NCBI GenBank assembly: GCA_035647855.1
Contig: DASRMP010000013.1
Location: 5,598 to 69,597 of the forward strand
Reading direction: 5' to 3'
Length of the DNA stretch: 64,000 nucleotides
Source: JAAZBW01 sp035647855
GTDB taxonomy: Bacteria > Actinomycetota > Actinomycetes > Actinomycetales > Actinomycetaceae
The translations under genes were made by a program, and so were the position numbers. Shown one piece after another: positions 45,224-54,547 of this stretch. The notes under the pieces were generated by a model that made no database searches, was not told the origin of the DNA, and saw only the letters and a list, made by a program, of their open reading frames with translations. Each line of letters opens with the position of its first letter. The stretch's first letter is position 1.

Positions 45224-45696
45224 CCGCCGGGCGATTCGGCGCCGGCCAGAAGCCGCATCGGACGGTGGCTCGTCCTGACGTCACCGTGGTCCTCGCTCTC
45301 GTCCGGGCGGCGATCCGTTCGGGTGTTGCCATCCCGAGGGCCCTCCAGGCGGCTGGGGACGCGCTGGAATCGCCGGGACTTCGCCGCGCCGGGACCCTGT
45401 TGCTGCTCGGTGCGCCGTGGGACGAGGCATGGGGAGGCACTGCTCCGGGTTCGGCGGAGGAGATCGTGGCCCGGGCACTCGAACCGGCATGGACCGACGG
45501 CGCGGACCCCATTCCGCTCCTCGAACGTGCCGCCGCGTCCTGGCAGTCGCGGCGCGACCGCAGGGCCCGGGAGGCCGCAGCGCGCTTGGGAGTCCGGCTG
45601 GTCCTGCCGCTGGGCACCTGCTATCTGCCGGCGTTTGTGCTGGTCGGCGTCATACCCATCGTGCTCGCCACCGGCGGCGCGGTCGTGATGCCGTGA
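45220..45696 (+). CDS. tadC: TadC-like pilus assembly membrane protein
   Basis: A 158-residue T2SSF-type protein, the second inner-membrane platform component. The N-terminal cytoplasmic part has VRAAIRSGVAIPRALQAAGDAL, and a C-terminal helix (LVLPLGTCYLPAFVLVGVIP) is followed by a short tail. The ATG overlaps the tadB stop by 4 bp. Confidence 0.78.
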   Translation: MTAGRFGAGQKPHRTVARPDVTVVLALVRAAIRSGVAIPRALQAAGDALESPGLRRAGTLLLLGAPWDEAWGGTAPGSAEEIVARALEPAWTDGADPIPLLERAAASWQSRRDRRAREAAARLGVRLVLPLGTCYLPAFVLVGVIPIVLATGGAVVMP

Positions 45697-45832
45697 GACC
45701 GCGCGTTCATCCACAGGGCAACGTGACCGTCAGGTGATCCACCAATTCGGACCCCGCCGGCCCAACGGGCCCCGCCGGAGGCGAGTCTGGGACCGGACGT
45801 TCGAAGAACGGCGTCCGGGAAGGAGTACACGC

Positions 45833-46045
45833 ATGTCCATTCGTCACTTCAGCAGGCGAGTTTCGGCGGCACTGGCGGTGCGCCTGTCGCACCTCCGTGA
45901 GCGCGAGGAGGGGATGGTCTCGGCCGAGTATGCGGTGGGAATCCTCGCAGCCGTGGCCTTCGCGCTCCTGCTGCTCGCCGTCGTGAAATCTGGGGCCGTG
46001 AAGGAGGCCCTCACGGGCATGGTCGTGGGCGGGCTGACGGTGTGA
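45833..46045 (+). CDS. DUF4244 Flp-pilin-like protein
   Basis: A 70-residue pilin-like protein. EEGMVSAEYAVGILAAVAFALLLL combines a cleavage-type Gly-Met, the Glu+5 of type IV pilins and the hydrophobic helix, as in DUF4244. It probably forms the filament assembled by the Tad genes. AAGGAG lies seven bases before the ATG. A 136-bp gap precedes it, so it may have its own promoter. The stop overlaps the next gene. Confidence 0.88.
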   Translation: MSIRHFSRRVSAALAVRLSHLREREEGMVSAEYAVGILAAVAFALLLLAVVKSGAVKEALTGMVVGGLTV

Positions 46046-46395
46046 CCAACCGTCTCCGGAGCCGCGGCGAGGGTGGGTTCGCGACCGTCGAGTTCGCGCT
46101 CACCCTCCCCGCGGTGGTGCTCGTCCTCGGGCTCTGCCTCGCGGTGCTCGCCGCAGCTGGGACACAACTCCGCGCAGGCGACGCGGCACGCGCCGCCGTG
46201 CGCGAGGTCGCAATCGGCGCGCCCGCCGGGCGTGTCGCGGCAGTCGTCGAGCAACTGGCGGGTCCTGCGGCGCAGGTGACGGTCGCGAACCGGGGCGAGT
46301 TCATCGTCGCTACGGTGACCGTCCCTCTTCCGGCGCTCGGAGAATGGGGTGATTTCGATGCAGTGGCGGAAGCGGTGGCGATCCCTGAGCAGTGA
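46042..46395 (+). CDS. TadE-like pseudopilin
   Basis: A 117-residue protein with the TadE signature GGFATVEFALTLPAVVLVLGLCL near the N-terminus, one membrane helix and a soluble C-terminal domain. It is a minor pilin or assembly factor. The GTG start overlaps the pilin stop (GTGA). Confidence 0.85.
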   Translation: MTNRLRSRGEGGFATVEFALTLPAVVLVLGLCLAVLAAAGTQLRAGDAARAAVREVAIGAPAGRVAAVVEQLAGPAAQVTVANRGEFIVATVTVPLPALGEWGDFDAVAEAVAIPEQ

Positions 46396-46732
46396 GAGTG
46401 GCTCGGCGAGCGTCACCGCGCTCGCCACGATCGCGGCGATGATCGTGGTGCTGTCCGGGTTGCTGCTCGTCGCGGGAGTCATGGGAGCGCGCGGAATGGC
46501 TCAGACCGCCGCGGACCTCGGTGCGCTCGCAGGGGCGCGGGTTCACGCCGACGGCACGGGCGATCCCTGCGTTCAGGCCCGCGCCGTCGTCGAGGCGAAC
46601 GGCGGGAGACTGCAACTCTGTGGGGCCTCGGGCGCCGATGTCATCGTGGTCGTGGGAGTCGACGTCAGATGGAAGGGCAGGCCGACCGGGCTCACGGCAT
46701 CCGCGTCCGCCCGGGCGGGACCCTCGCCGTGA
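46349..46732 (+). CDS. Rv3654c-like TadE-family protein
   Basis: A 127-residue secreted or anchored protein. GSASVTALATIAAMIVVLSGLLLVAG is a pilin-like helix, followed by MAQTAADLGALAGARV, typical of TadG/Rv3654c-type proteins. It overlaps the preceding gene by 47 bp. GTG 46349 has GGAG six bases upstream; ATG 46358 is an alternative. It closes the pilus operon. Confidence 0.8.
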   Translation: MISMQWRKRWRSLSSESGSASVTALATIAAMIVVLSGLLLVAGVMGARGMAQTAADLGALAGARVHADGTGDPCVQARAVVEANGGRLQLCGASGADVIVVVGVDVRWKGRPTGLTASASARAGPSP

Positions 46733-46752
46733 CGGCGGCGCCGGGCAGCACC

Positions 46753-49053
46753 TCAGAGCACCGAGAGCGGCGAGTCGGCACCGGTTGTGGCATCGTGTTT
46801 GACGGCCCTGACGCGGGAGGCGATGATCGCGCCGAAGGCGATGGCCGCCGCCACGCTCGCGACCGCGATGCGGAGGGGGTGGGAGGCTCCCGGGGCTTCG
46901 GACATGATGATGACCGCCGGGGCGATCAGAACGGCAACCAGGTTCATGACCTTGAGAAGCGGGTTGATGGCGGGGCCGGCGGTGTCCTTGAACGGGTCGC
47001 CGACTGTGTCTCCCACGATGGCCGCCTCGTGGGCGCGAGAGCCCTTGCCGCCGAACTCCCCGTCCTCGACGATCTTCTTGGCGTTGTCCCAGGTGCCCCC
47101 AGAGTTGGTAAGGAACACCGCCAAGAGCACGCCGCTTGCGATCGCTCCGCCGAGGAATCCGGCGAGCGGCCCGACACCCAGGCCGAAGCCCACGGCGATC
47201 GGCGCGAATGCCGCGATGAGACCGGGAGTGGCGAGCTCCTCCAATGACTGCCGTGTGCAGATATCCACGACCCTGCCGTAATCCGGCCGGCTGGTGCCGT
47301 CCATGATTCCCGGGATCTCACGGAACTGCCTGCGCACCTCGAACACGATGGTGCTGGCCGCGCGCGTGACGGCGTCGATGGCGAAACCGGAGAACAGGAA
47401 AACGGTGGCGGCGCCGAGGATTGCGCCGACCAGTGTCACCGGCGAGGCGATGGAGTAGTCGGCCATGGCGGCCACGAAGGCATCGCCGTAGGCGTTCGCG
47501 ACGCCGCCGAGGGCGGCGCGGGCCTGGAGGACCGCGTCGTTGTAGGCACCGAAGAGGGCGGTCGCGGCGAGGACGGCGGTCGCGATCGCGATTCCCTTGG
47601 TGATGGCCTTGGTGGTGTTGCCGGCCGCGTCGAGTTCGGCGAGGACGTCGGCGCCTGCGGCGTCGACGTCGCCGGACATCTCGGCGATGCCCTGGGCGTT
47701 GTCGGACACAGGGCCGAACGTGTCCATGGCGACGATGACTCCGACCGTGGTCAGGAGGCCGCAGCCCGCGAGGGCCACCAGGAAGAGAGCGAGCCAGATC
47801 GAGCCGCCCGAGATCAGGAAAGCGGCCGCGATCGCGGCGGCGATGATGCCGGCGGTGTAGACGGCGGACTCGAACCCGACTCCGATCCCTGCGAGCACCA
47901 CGGTTGCCGCGCCGGTACGGGTCCGCGAGGCGACGTGCCACGTGGGACGCGAGTGCGTGCCGGTGAAGTAGCCGGTCAGCCAGAGGATGACGCCGGCGAG
48001 GACGACGCCGATGGCCACCGCCGCCGCCGAGAGGATGCGGGGGTCACCGGTGTGGGCGGCGACGACGTCGCTGACGCCGGAGAGCCCGGCGAAGGAATCC
48101 GGGAGGTAGACGAACGCCGCCACGGCGGACAGAACCAGTCCGATCACGGCGGAGAGGTAGAACCCACGATTGATGGCTTTCAGGCTGCTTTCTCCGGGGC
48201 GGGCGCGGGTGATGAACACGCCGAGAACGGCCACGATCGCGCCGACGGCTGTGACGATCAGCGGAAACACGAGTCCCTGCTCGCCGAAGGCGGCCTTCCC
48301 GAGGATCAGCGACGCGACCAGGGTGACGGCGTAGGACTCGAAGAGATCCGCGGCCATGCCGGCGCAGTCGCCGACGTTGTCGCCGACATTGTCAGCGATC
48401 GTGGCGGCGTTGCGCGGGTCATCCTCGGGGATGCCGACCTCCACCTTTCCGACGAGGTCCGCGCCGACGTCGGCTGCCTTTGTGAAGATCCCGCCTCCGA
48501 CCCGCATGAACATCGCGAGCAGCGCGGCGCCGAAGCCGAAGCCCTCGAGGACCAGCGGCGCGTGCTCGCGGTACAGCAGCACCGTCAGTGCCGCCCCGAG
48601 CAGTCCGAGCCCCACCACGGACATTCCGACCACCCCACCCGTGCGGAACGCGATCGACGCACCGATCGGGGCACCTCCGGGATGCCGCGCCGCCGCCGCG
48701 ACGCGGACGTTCGCGCGGACGGCGAGCCACATGCCTAGGTACCCGATGGCGGCCGAGAATGCCGCACCGACGAGGAACGCGATCGAACGGCCGATCTTGA
48801 TCGGGAGGTCGCCGGGAAGGATGAGGAGCAGCCCGAACACGACGACCGCGAACACGATCAGGGTGCGGAACTGGCGACTCAGATACGCCTTGGCGCCTTC
48901 CTGGATGGCGCCTGCGATCTCCTGCATTCTCTCCGTGCCCGCAGGTGCCGTGAGCACGCTCCTGCGAAGGACGAACGCGACCATGAGGGCAGCGACACCG
49001 ACGGCGGCGATGACGGCGACGATGACGAGACTCGGGGTGCCGAGTGTGACCAC
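46753..49053 (-). CDS. hppA: Proton-pumping membrane pyrophosphatase
   Basis: A 766-residue, roughly 16-helix H+-translocating pyrophosphatase. The catalytic loop DVGADLVGKVEVGIPEDDP followed by RNAATIADNVGDNVGDCAGM, and the C-terminal GDTVGDPFKDTAGPAIN, are complete. GNTTKA carries the lysine of potassium-independent enzymes. It uses pyrophosphate to energise the membrane. The GTG start has GGAGGAAGC directly upstream. It is convergent with the pilus operon. Confidence 0.96.
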   Translation of the reverse strand: MVTLGTPSLVIVAVIAAVGVAALMVAFVLRRSVLTAPAGTERMQEIAGAIQEGAKAYLSRQFRTLIVFAVVVFGLLLILPGDLPIKIGRSIAFLVGAAFSAAIGYLGMWLAVRANVRVAAAARHPGGAPIGASIAFRTGGVVGMSVVGLGLLGAALTVLLYREHAPLVLEGFGFGAALLAMFMRVGGGIFTKAADVGADLVGKVEVGIPEDDPRNAATIADNVGDNVGDCAGMAADLFESYAVTLVASLILGKAAFGEQGLVFPLIVTAVGAIVAVLGVFITRARPGESSLKAINRGFYLSAVIGLVLSAVAAFVYLPDSFAGLSGVSDVVAAHTGDPRILSAAAVAIGVVLAGVILWLTGYFTGTHSRPTWHVASRTRTGAATVVLAGIGVGFESAVYTAGIIAAAIAAAFLISGGSIWLALFLVALAGCGLLTTVGVIVAMDTFGPVSDNAQGIAEMSGDVDAAGADVLAELDAAGNTTKAITKGIAIATAVLAATALFGAYNDAVLQARAALGGVANAYGDAFVAAMADYSIASPVTLVGAILGAATVFLFSGFAIDAVTRAASTIVFEVRRQFREIPGIMDGTSRPDYGRVVDICTRQSLEELATPGLIAAFAPIAVGFGLGVGPLAGFLGGAIASGVLLAVFLTNSGGTWDNAKKIVEDGEFGGKGSRAHEAAIVGDTVGDPFKDTAGPAINPLLKVMNLVAVLIAPAVIIMSEAPGASHPLRIAVASVAAAIAFGAIIASRVRAVKHDATTGADSPLSVL

Positions 49054-49190
49054 GCTTCCTCCAGAGACGACTTCGGCCCATGGTGTGTGCCGCGCGGGCG
49101 GCGAGGGGTGTGCGTCATCGTATAGTCCGGCGTTCGCCGCCGCAGCCCAAGAAGGCCCGAGAACGGGACAACCACAGCTGATAAGCGGGA

Positions 49191-49946
49191 CTACCGCGCG
49201 ATGAACGACTCCCAGCCGAGCGAATCGATCTGATCGGTGAGGCGCGTGAATTCAGCCCGCCATGCCTCGCGGTCCCACGATTCCGCCTGCACGCGGAAAG
49301 CCTGGCGAGTCCCGTCGGTGCGGGCGTTCTGCAGCGCGAAAGACGACGAGCCCGCAGCGTGAACTCGCCGTGCGATCTCGACGGCATGCGCTGCCTGCGG
49401 GGAGCCGGGATGGACCGTGAGGCGCACCTCGTGATCCACACCCGCTTCGAGCAGGACGCGGAGTGACTCCCACGCCTTGGCACCGCCCGCCGCCGCCCCG
49501 GCGGCGATTCCGTAGTGCTCGGGGAGCGCCTTGATGTCGAGGCCTGCCCAGTCGACCAGCGGGAGCACCTCGGCGAGCCGGCGCGGATAGGCACCCGCGG
49601 TGTGAAGTCCCACCTCGAATCCGAGGTCCCGCACCTCGGCCATCGCAGGGCCGAGGGCGGCCTGCCGGGTGGCCTCGCCGCCGGAGAACACGACGGCGTC
49701 GAGCAGGCGCTGCCGCCGTCGCAGCAGCGCCATCACGTCCAGCCAGTCGACGAGTCCGGGCATCTCGTTGCTCCGAAGTTCGGGGTTCTGGCAGTACCCG
49801 CAATCCCAGGGGCATCCCTGGCAGAACACGACGGCGGAGAGCCGGCCTGGCCAATCGAGCGTCGAGAGCGGGACGAGGCCCGCGATCTGGAGCTCTGCCG
49901 CCCGGGCGGCGGCCGGGACCAGGCCTGCTCCCGCCGTCGCCGTCAT
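49191..49946 (-). CDS. nrdG: Anaerobic ribonucleotide reductase activase
   Basis: A 251-residue radical SAM enzyme that generates the glycyl radical on NrdD. The cluster motif is CPWDCGYC (C-x3-C-x2-C), preceded by PLSTLDWPGRLSAVVFCQG and followed by FSGGEATRQ (GGE). GLDIKALPEHY is also typical. The ATG shares one base with the nrdD stop (TGATG), so synthesis is coupled. Confidence 0.92.
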   Translation of the reverse strand: MTATAGAGLVPAAARAAELQIAGLVPLSTLDWPGRLSAVVFCQGCPWDCGYCQNPELRSNEMPGLVDWLDVMALLRRRQRLLDAVVFSGGEATRQAALGPAMAEVRDLGFEVGLHTAGAYPRRLAEVLPLVDWAGLDIKALPEHYGIAAGAAAGGAKAWESLRVLLEAGVDHEVRLTVHPGSPQAAHAVEIARRVHAAGSSSFALQNARTDGTRQAFRVQAESWDREAWRAEFTRLTDQIDSLGWESFIAR

Positions 49947-51841
49947 CAGGAGGCCTTGACGGCCGCAGCGGGATGCTTCGGCACGATCGGGCCGTGGGCG
50001 TCGGCAGCTGACTCGGTGAAGGACACGCGCTCGGCGTACTCGCCCTTCTTGCCGATGTTGAACGACTGCACCGGCCGGAAGTAGCCCATCACGCGCGTCC
50101 ATACCTCGCATGCGACCTCGCGGCCCTTCTCTGCGCAGGTCGGGCAGGTGAAGTGCTCACCGGAGAGGTAGCCGTGCGTGGGGCAGATGGAGAAGGTGGG
50201 CGTGATCGTGATGTAGGGCAAGCGGAAGTTCTCCAGCGAGCGCTTCACGAGTTGCTTGCAGGCCTCGGTCGAGGAAATCTTCTCCGGCATGTAGAGGTGC
50301 AGCACGGTGCCACCGGTGTACTTCGACTGCAGTTCCTCCTGGCGTTCGAGGGCCTCGAACGGATCGTCGGTGAAGGCGACCGGCAGCATCGAGGAGTTCG
50401 TGTAGTACGGGTTCGACTCGGTGCCGGCCTGCAGGATCCCGGGGAAGCGCTTGCGGTCCTCCTTCGCGAAGCGGTAGGTGGTCCCCTCTGCGGGCGTGGC
50501 CTCCAGGTTGTACAGGTGGCCCGTCTCCTCCTGGAATTCGATCATGCGGTCACGCACGTGGTCGAGCAGCCTGACTGCCATCTCGTGACCGCGCGGGTCC
50601 GCGATGTCGAACTCGTCGAGGCTGAAGTTGCGGACCATCTCGTTGACGCCGTTCACGCCGATGGTCGAGAAGTGGTTCTCCAACGTGCCCAGGTAGCGCT
50701 TGGTGTAGGGGAACAACCCGTCGTCGATGTGGTGCTGGATGACGGTGCGCTTCTTCTCGAGGGTGTCCTTCGCCGTATCGAGAAGTTGGTCGATCCGGGC
50801 GATCATGCCGTCCCAGTTGTGGGCGTACACGTAGCCGAGGCGGGCGCAGTTGATGGTGACCACGCCCACCGAACCGGTCAGTTCCGCGGAGCCGAACAGT
50901 CCGTTGCCGCGCTTGAGGAGCTCGCGCAGGTCCAGTTGGAGGCGGCAGCACATGGAGCGGATCATGCCCGGGTCGAGATCGGAGTTGAGGAAGTTCTGGA
51001 AGTAGGGGAGTCCGTACTTCGCCGTCATGGTGAAGAGTAGGTCGGCGAGCTCCGAGTCCCACGGAAAGTCCTCCGTGATGTTGTACGTGGGGATCGGGAA
51101 GGTGAAGACACGGCCATCGGCGTCTCCCTCGGTCATGACCTCCATGTAGGCACGGTTGATCATGTCCATCTCGGCCTGGAGATCGCCGTAGGTGAAGTCG
51201 CAGAGCTCGTCCCCGATGAGCGGCTGGTTGTCCCGGATGTCCTCAGGACAGACCAGATCGAACGTCAGGTTCGTGAACGGGGTCTGGGTTCCCCAGCGGC
51301 TCGGCACGTTGAGGTTGAAGATCAGTTCCTGCATGGACTGCTTGACCTGGCTGTACGTCATGCTGTCGAGCCGGATGTACGGGGCCATGTACGTGTCGAA
51401 CGAGGAGAACGCCTGGGCGCCCGCCCATTCGTTCTGCAGGGTGCCGAGGAAGTTGACGATCTGCCCCACGGCGGAGGAGAAGTGCTTGGGCGGCGCCGCC
51501 GCGATCGCGCCCGGGACACCGTTGAAGCCCTCCTCGAGGAGACGCCGGAGAGACCAGCCGGCGCAGTAGCCCGAGAACATGTCCAGATCGTGGATGTGGA
51601 GGTCACCCTCGCGGTGCGCGGCGTCTGCCTCCGGTCCGTACACCTGGGTGAGCCAGTAGTTGGCGATGATCTTGCCGGACGTGTTGAGGATCATCCCGCC
51701 GAGGGAGTAGCCCTGGTTCGCGTTCGCGTTGACGCGCCAGTCCGAACGAGAGAGGTACTCGTCTATGGTGCCGACGGCGTCAACCATCACCTTGCGAGGT
51801 TCGTGGCTCTGCATGTGATCAGGCTGCTGATGGGCGGTCAT
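49946..51841 (-). CDS. nrdD: Anaerobic (class III) ribonucleoside-triphosphate reductase
   Basis: A 631-residue glycyl-radical enzyme reducing NTPs to dNTPs without oxygen. MCCRLQLDL holds the radical-relay cysteine, GDLHIHDLDMFSGYCAGWSL and SEYPYYTN-like NPYYTNSSMLPV are family stretches, and a zinc site CPTHGYLSGEHFTCPTC and the glycyl loop RVMGYFRPVQSFNIGKKGE close the chain. The N-terminal ATP-cone of E. coli NrdD appears absent, so dATP control may differ. A paired NrdR box lies upstream. Confidence 0.94.
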   Translation of the reverse strand: MTAHQQPDHMQSHEPRKVMVDAVGTIDEYLSRSDWRVNANANQGYSLGGMILNTSGKIIANYWLTQVYGPEADAAHREGDLHIHDLDMFSGYCAGWSLRRLLEEGFNGVPGAIAAAPPKHFSSAVGQIVNFLGTLQNEWAGAQAFSSFDTYMAPYIRLDSMTYSQVKQSMQELIFNLNVPSRWGTQTPFTNLTFDLVCPEDIRDNQPLIGDELCDFTYGDLQAEMDMINRAYMEVMTEGDADGRVFTFPIPTYNITEDFPWDSELADLLFTMTAKYGLPYFQNFLNSDLDPGMIRSMCCRLQLDLRELLKRGNGLFGSAELTGSVGVVTINCARLGYVYAHNWDGMIARIDQLLDTAKDTLEKKRTVIQHHIDDGLFPYTKRYLGTLENHFSTIGVNGVNEMVRNFSLDEFDIADPRGHEMAVRLLDHVRDRMIEFQEETGHLYNLEATPAEGTTYRFAKEDRKRFPGILQAGTESNPYYTNSSMLPVAFTDDPFEALERQEELQSKYTGGTVLHLYMPEKISSTEACKQLVKRSLENFRLPYITITPTFSICPTHGYLSGEHFTCPTCAEKGREVACEVWTRVMGYFRPVQSFNIGKKGEYAERVSFTESAADAHGPIVPKHPAAAVKAS

Positions 51842-51903
51842 CTTCGGGCCCCTTCCTTCGAACTACAGTTTAAGTGGCGAATGACAGAGACCCTAGGGCG
51901 GAA

Positions 51904-51951
51904 CCCCTACATGTTGTGGTTGCGACACTCGCGACACGCTAGATGTTGTGG
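51904..51951. promoter_or_regulatory. Paired NrdR boxes upstream of nrdD
   Basis: Two similar 16-bp sites, CCCCTACATGTTGTGG (51904-51919) and ACGCTAGATGTTGTGG (51936-51951), lie with centres 32 bp apart, three helical turns. Read on the other strand they give CCACAACATGTAG and CCACAACATCTAG, matching NrdR box character. NrdR repression of nrdDG when dATP is high is expected. Confidence 0.75.
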
Positions 51952-52017
51952 TTGATCCGTAAAGGAGTTCCGACGCCCAGGACTTTGGTCCTAACTGCCT
52001 GCCGCCGCCGTGCGACC

Positions 52018-54522
52018 ATGGAAGGCGTGCCAGCCACGCCCGATCGTGCGGGCTCCGACGGCCCCGGAGCCCGCACCGCCCGCGCGCTCGACCTCATTCT
52101 CGCCGAGGGCTCGCTCGACGGCCGCCTGCTGCACGTCGAGCGCATGGCTCCGCGCCCCGCCGTCACGGCGGACTGGCCGCAGTGGGCGGACGCCGATCTC
52201 GTGGCCGGCTACCGCCGCCTCGGCGTCGCCCGCCCGTGGCGCCACCAGACCGAGGCCGCCGACGCGCTCCACGCCGGTCGCCACACCGTCATTTCCACCG
52301 GTACCGGCTCCGGAAAGTCGCTGCCCGCATGGCTCGCCGCCGTCTCCGCCATCCGCTCCGGCGACGTCACCGCCGCCACACCACACGCCGGGTCCATCTC
52401 GCGCTACCGGCGCAGGCCCACCACCCTCTACCTGGCGCCCACCAAGGCCCTCGCCCAGGATCAACTCGCCTCGCTGACCGCCCTCCTCCAGGCCGCGCAC
52501 CTGTCCGACGTCCGCGTCGCCGCCGCCGACGGTGACACCCCCTTCACCGAGCGCGACTGGGCGCGGGATCACGCGGACATCGTGCTCTCCAACCCGGACT
52601 TCCTGCACTTCACCCTCCTGCCGCAGCACGCACGCTGGGCGAGGCTTCTGCGCGGACTCACCCACATCGTCGTCGACGAACTGCACGCCTACCGCGGCGT
52701 CACCGGTGCGCACGTGGCGCTCGTTCTGCGCCGGCTGCTCCGGCTCGCGTGGCACGCCGGGGCGCGTCCCACCGTCCTCACCATGTCCGCGACGGCGGCC
52801 GAGCCCGCCCAGACCGCGGCCCGCCTCATCGGGGTGAGCCCCGACGACGTCGTCGCCGTCACCGAGGACAGCTCGCCATCCGGTGCGCGCGCGATCGCGC
52901 TGTGGCAGGGAAGCACCGCTACACGCGGCGAGGACGCCTTCGCCGTCGTCGACGACGACCCGTGGGCGATCCCGCCACCGGAGGACGAGCCGGCTCCCGT
53001 CGCGAAGACCGCGCGCCGCGCCGCGACGACCGAGGCCGCCCACCTGCTCGCGGACCTTGTCGCGATCGGGACGCGCACGCTGGCGTTCGTGCGCTCACGG
53101 GCATCCGCCGAGTACGTGGCAGGAAAGGCTCGCGAGGACCTCGCCGAGACGTTCCCTACCGCCGTGGAGAAGGTGGGCTCGTACCGCGGCGGGTACCTGC
53201 CCGAGGAACGCCGCGAGATCGAGCGGCAGCTCCGCGAGGGCGAGATTCTGGGCCTCGCGTCCACCAACGCGCTCGAACTCGGCATCGATGTTTCCGGCCT
53301 CGACGCGGTTCTCATCGCCGGTTGGCCGGGTTCGCGCGCTTCGTTGTGGCAGCAGGCGGGCCGCTCGGGCAGGGCGGGCTCGGACGGCGTCGCCGTGTTC
53401 ATCGCCTCCGACGATCCCCTCGACACCTACCTCGTCCACCACCCGGATGACGTGTTCGGGGAGCCCGTCGAGGCGACGATGTTCGACCCATCCAACCCCT
53501 ACGTGCTAGGCCCCCACCTCTGCGCGGCCGCCTCCGAGTTGCCGATCACGGAAGACGATTTCGGACTCTTCGGGATCAAGAGCCCGGAGATCCTCGACGC
53601 GCTCTGCAGGCGCCAACTCCTGCGGCGGCGGCCCACCGGCTGGTACTGGAACATCGCGATCGGTGCCACGCCGCAGTCGCTGACGGACCTCCGCGGCAGC
53701 GGCGGCGGCGAGACGCAGGTGGTCGAGGCACTCACCGGCGCGGTCATCGGCACCGTCTCCGCCGGCAACGCCGATACCACCGTTCACCCAGGCGCGGTCT
53801 ATACGCATCAGGGCCGGGTATACGTCGTCGAGGACCTGGAGGAGCACGTCGCGCTCGTGCGACACGTGGACCCCGGCTACCGCACGCGGACGCGCTCCGA
53901 GTCGGCCGTGCGGATTCTCGAGACCGAGCGATCGGCCACCTGGGAGGTCGCATCCGAGGGCTCTGACGACACCGGAGTCATCCCCGTGACCTGGGGCTTC
54001 GGCAAGGTTGAGGTGACAGCGCAGGTGACCGGGTACGATCGCCTGCTGCCGCCGGCGATGGAGATCGTCGGCCACTACGGCCTCGCCATGGAGGAGCGCA
54101 TCCTGCCCACGAAGGCGGTGTGGTGGACGCTTCCGCTCGATGCGTGCCGCGCCGCGGGTCTCGACGGCGACATCCTTCCCGGCGCCCTCCACGCCGCGGA
54201 GCACGCCTCGATCGGGCTCCTGCCGCTGCTCGCGACCTGCGACCGCTGGGACATCGGCGGGCTCTCGATCGAGAATCATCCGGACACGGGTGCGCCCGCG
54301 GTCTTCGTCTACGACGGCTATCCCGGCGGCGCGGGCTTCGCCGAGCGCGGTTTCGGCGTGGCGCGGCGTTGGCTCGAAGCCACGCTCGATGTCGTCCGGA
54401 CCTGCCCCTGCGACGACGGCTGCCCCTCCTGCATCCAGTCTCCGAAGTGCGGGACGGGGAACTCGCCTCTGCACAAGCGGGGTGCCGTGGCACTGCTGCG
54501 GCTCGTGCTCGGGGCGCCGTGA
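52018..54522 (+). CDS. DEAD/DEAH helicase with DUF1998/zinc-binding C-terminus
   Basis: An 834-residue superfamily-2 helicase of the YprA/MrfA type, homologous by position to Rv3649. Motifs: PWRHQTEAADAL, Walker A STGTGSGKS, LAPTKALAQDQ, Walker B VVDELHAYRG, TMSATAAEP, ELGIDVSGLDAVLIAGWPG, and QQAGRSGRAG. The C-terminal DUF1998 region ends with the four-cysteine CPCDDGCPSCIQSPKC. Related enzymes act in mitomycin-type DNA repair. The start is uncertain: ATG 52018 without a clear ribosome site, or GTG 52027. Confidence 0.9.
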   Translation: MEGVPATPDRAGSDGPGARTARALDLILAEGSLDGRLLHVERMAPRPAVTADWPQWADADLVAGYRRLGVARPWRHQTEAADALHAGRHTVISTGTGSGKSLPAWLAAVSAIRSGDVTAATPHAGSISRYRRRPTTLYLAPTKALAQDQLASLTALLQAAHLSDVRVAAADGDTPFTERDWARDHADIVLSNPDFLHFTLLPQHARWARLLRGLTHIVVDELHAYRGVTGAHVALVLRRLLRLAWHAGARPTVLTMSATAAEPAQTAARLIGVSPDDVVAVTEDSSPSGARAIALWQGSTATRGEDAFAVVDDDPWAIPPPEDEPAPVAKTARRAATTEAAHLLADLVAIGTRTLAFVRSRASAEYVAGKAREDLAETFPTAVEKVGSYRGGYLPEERREIERQLREGEILGLASTNALELGIDVSGLDAVLIAGWPGSRASLWQQAGRSGRAGSDGVAVFIASDDPLDTYLVHHPDDVFGEPVEATMFDPSNPYVLGPHLCAAASELPITEDDFGLFGIKSPEILDALCRRQLLRRRPTGWYWNIAIGATPQSLTDLRGSGGGETQVVEALTGAVIGTVSAGNADTTVHPGAVYTHQGRVYVVEDLEEHVALVRHVDPGYRTRTRSESAVRILETERSATWEVASEGSDDTGVIPVTWGFGKVEVTAQVTGYDRLLPPAMEIVGHYGLAMEERILPTKAVWWTLPLDACRAAGLDGDILPGALHAAEHASIGLLPLLATCDRWDIGGLSIENHPDTGAPAVFVYDGYPGGAGFAERGFGVARRWLEATLDVVRTCPCDDGCPSCIQSPKCGTGNSPLHKRGAVALLRLVLGAP

Positions 54523-54547
54523 TGCGGCGGCGGGAAACCGTTCCCGA

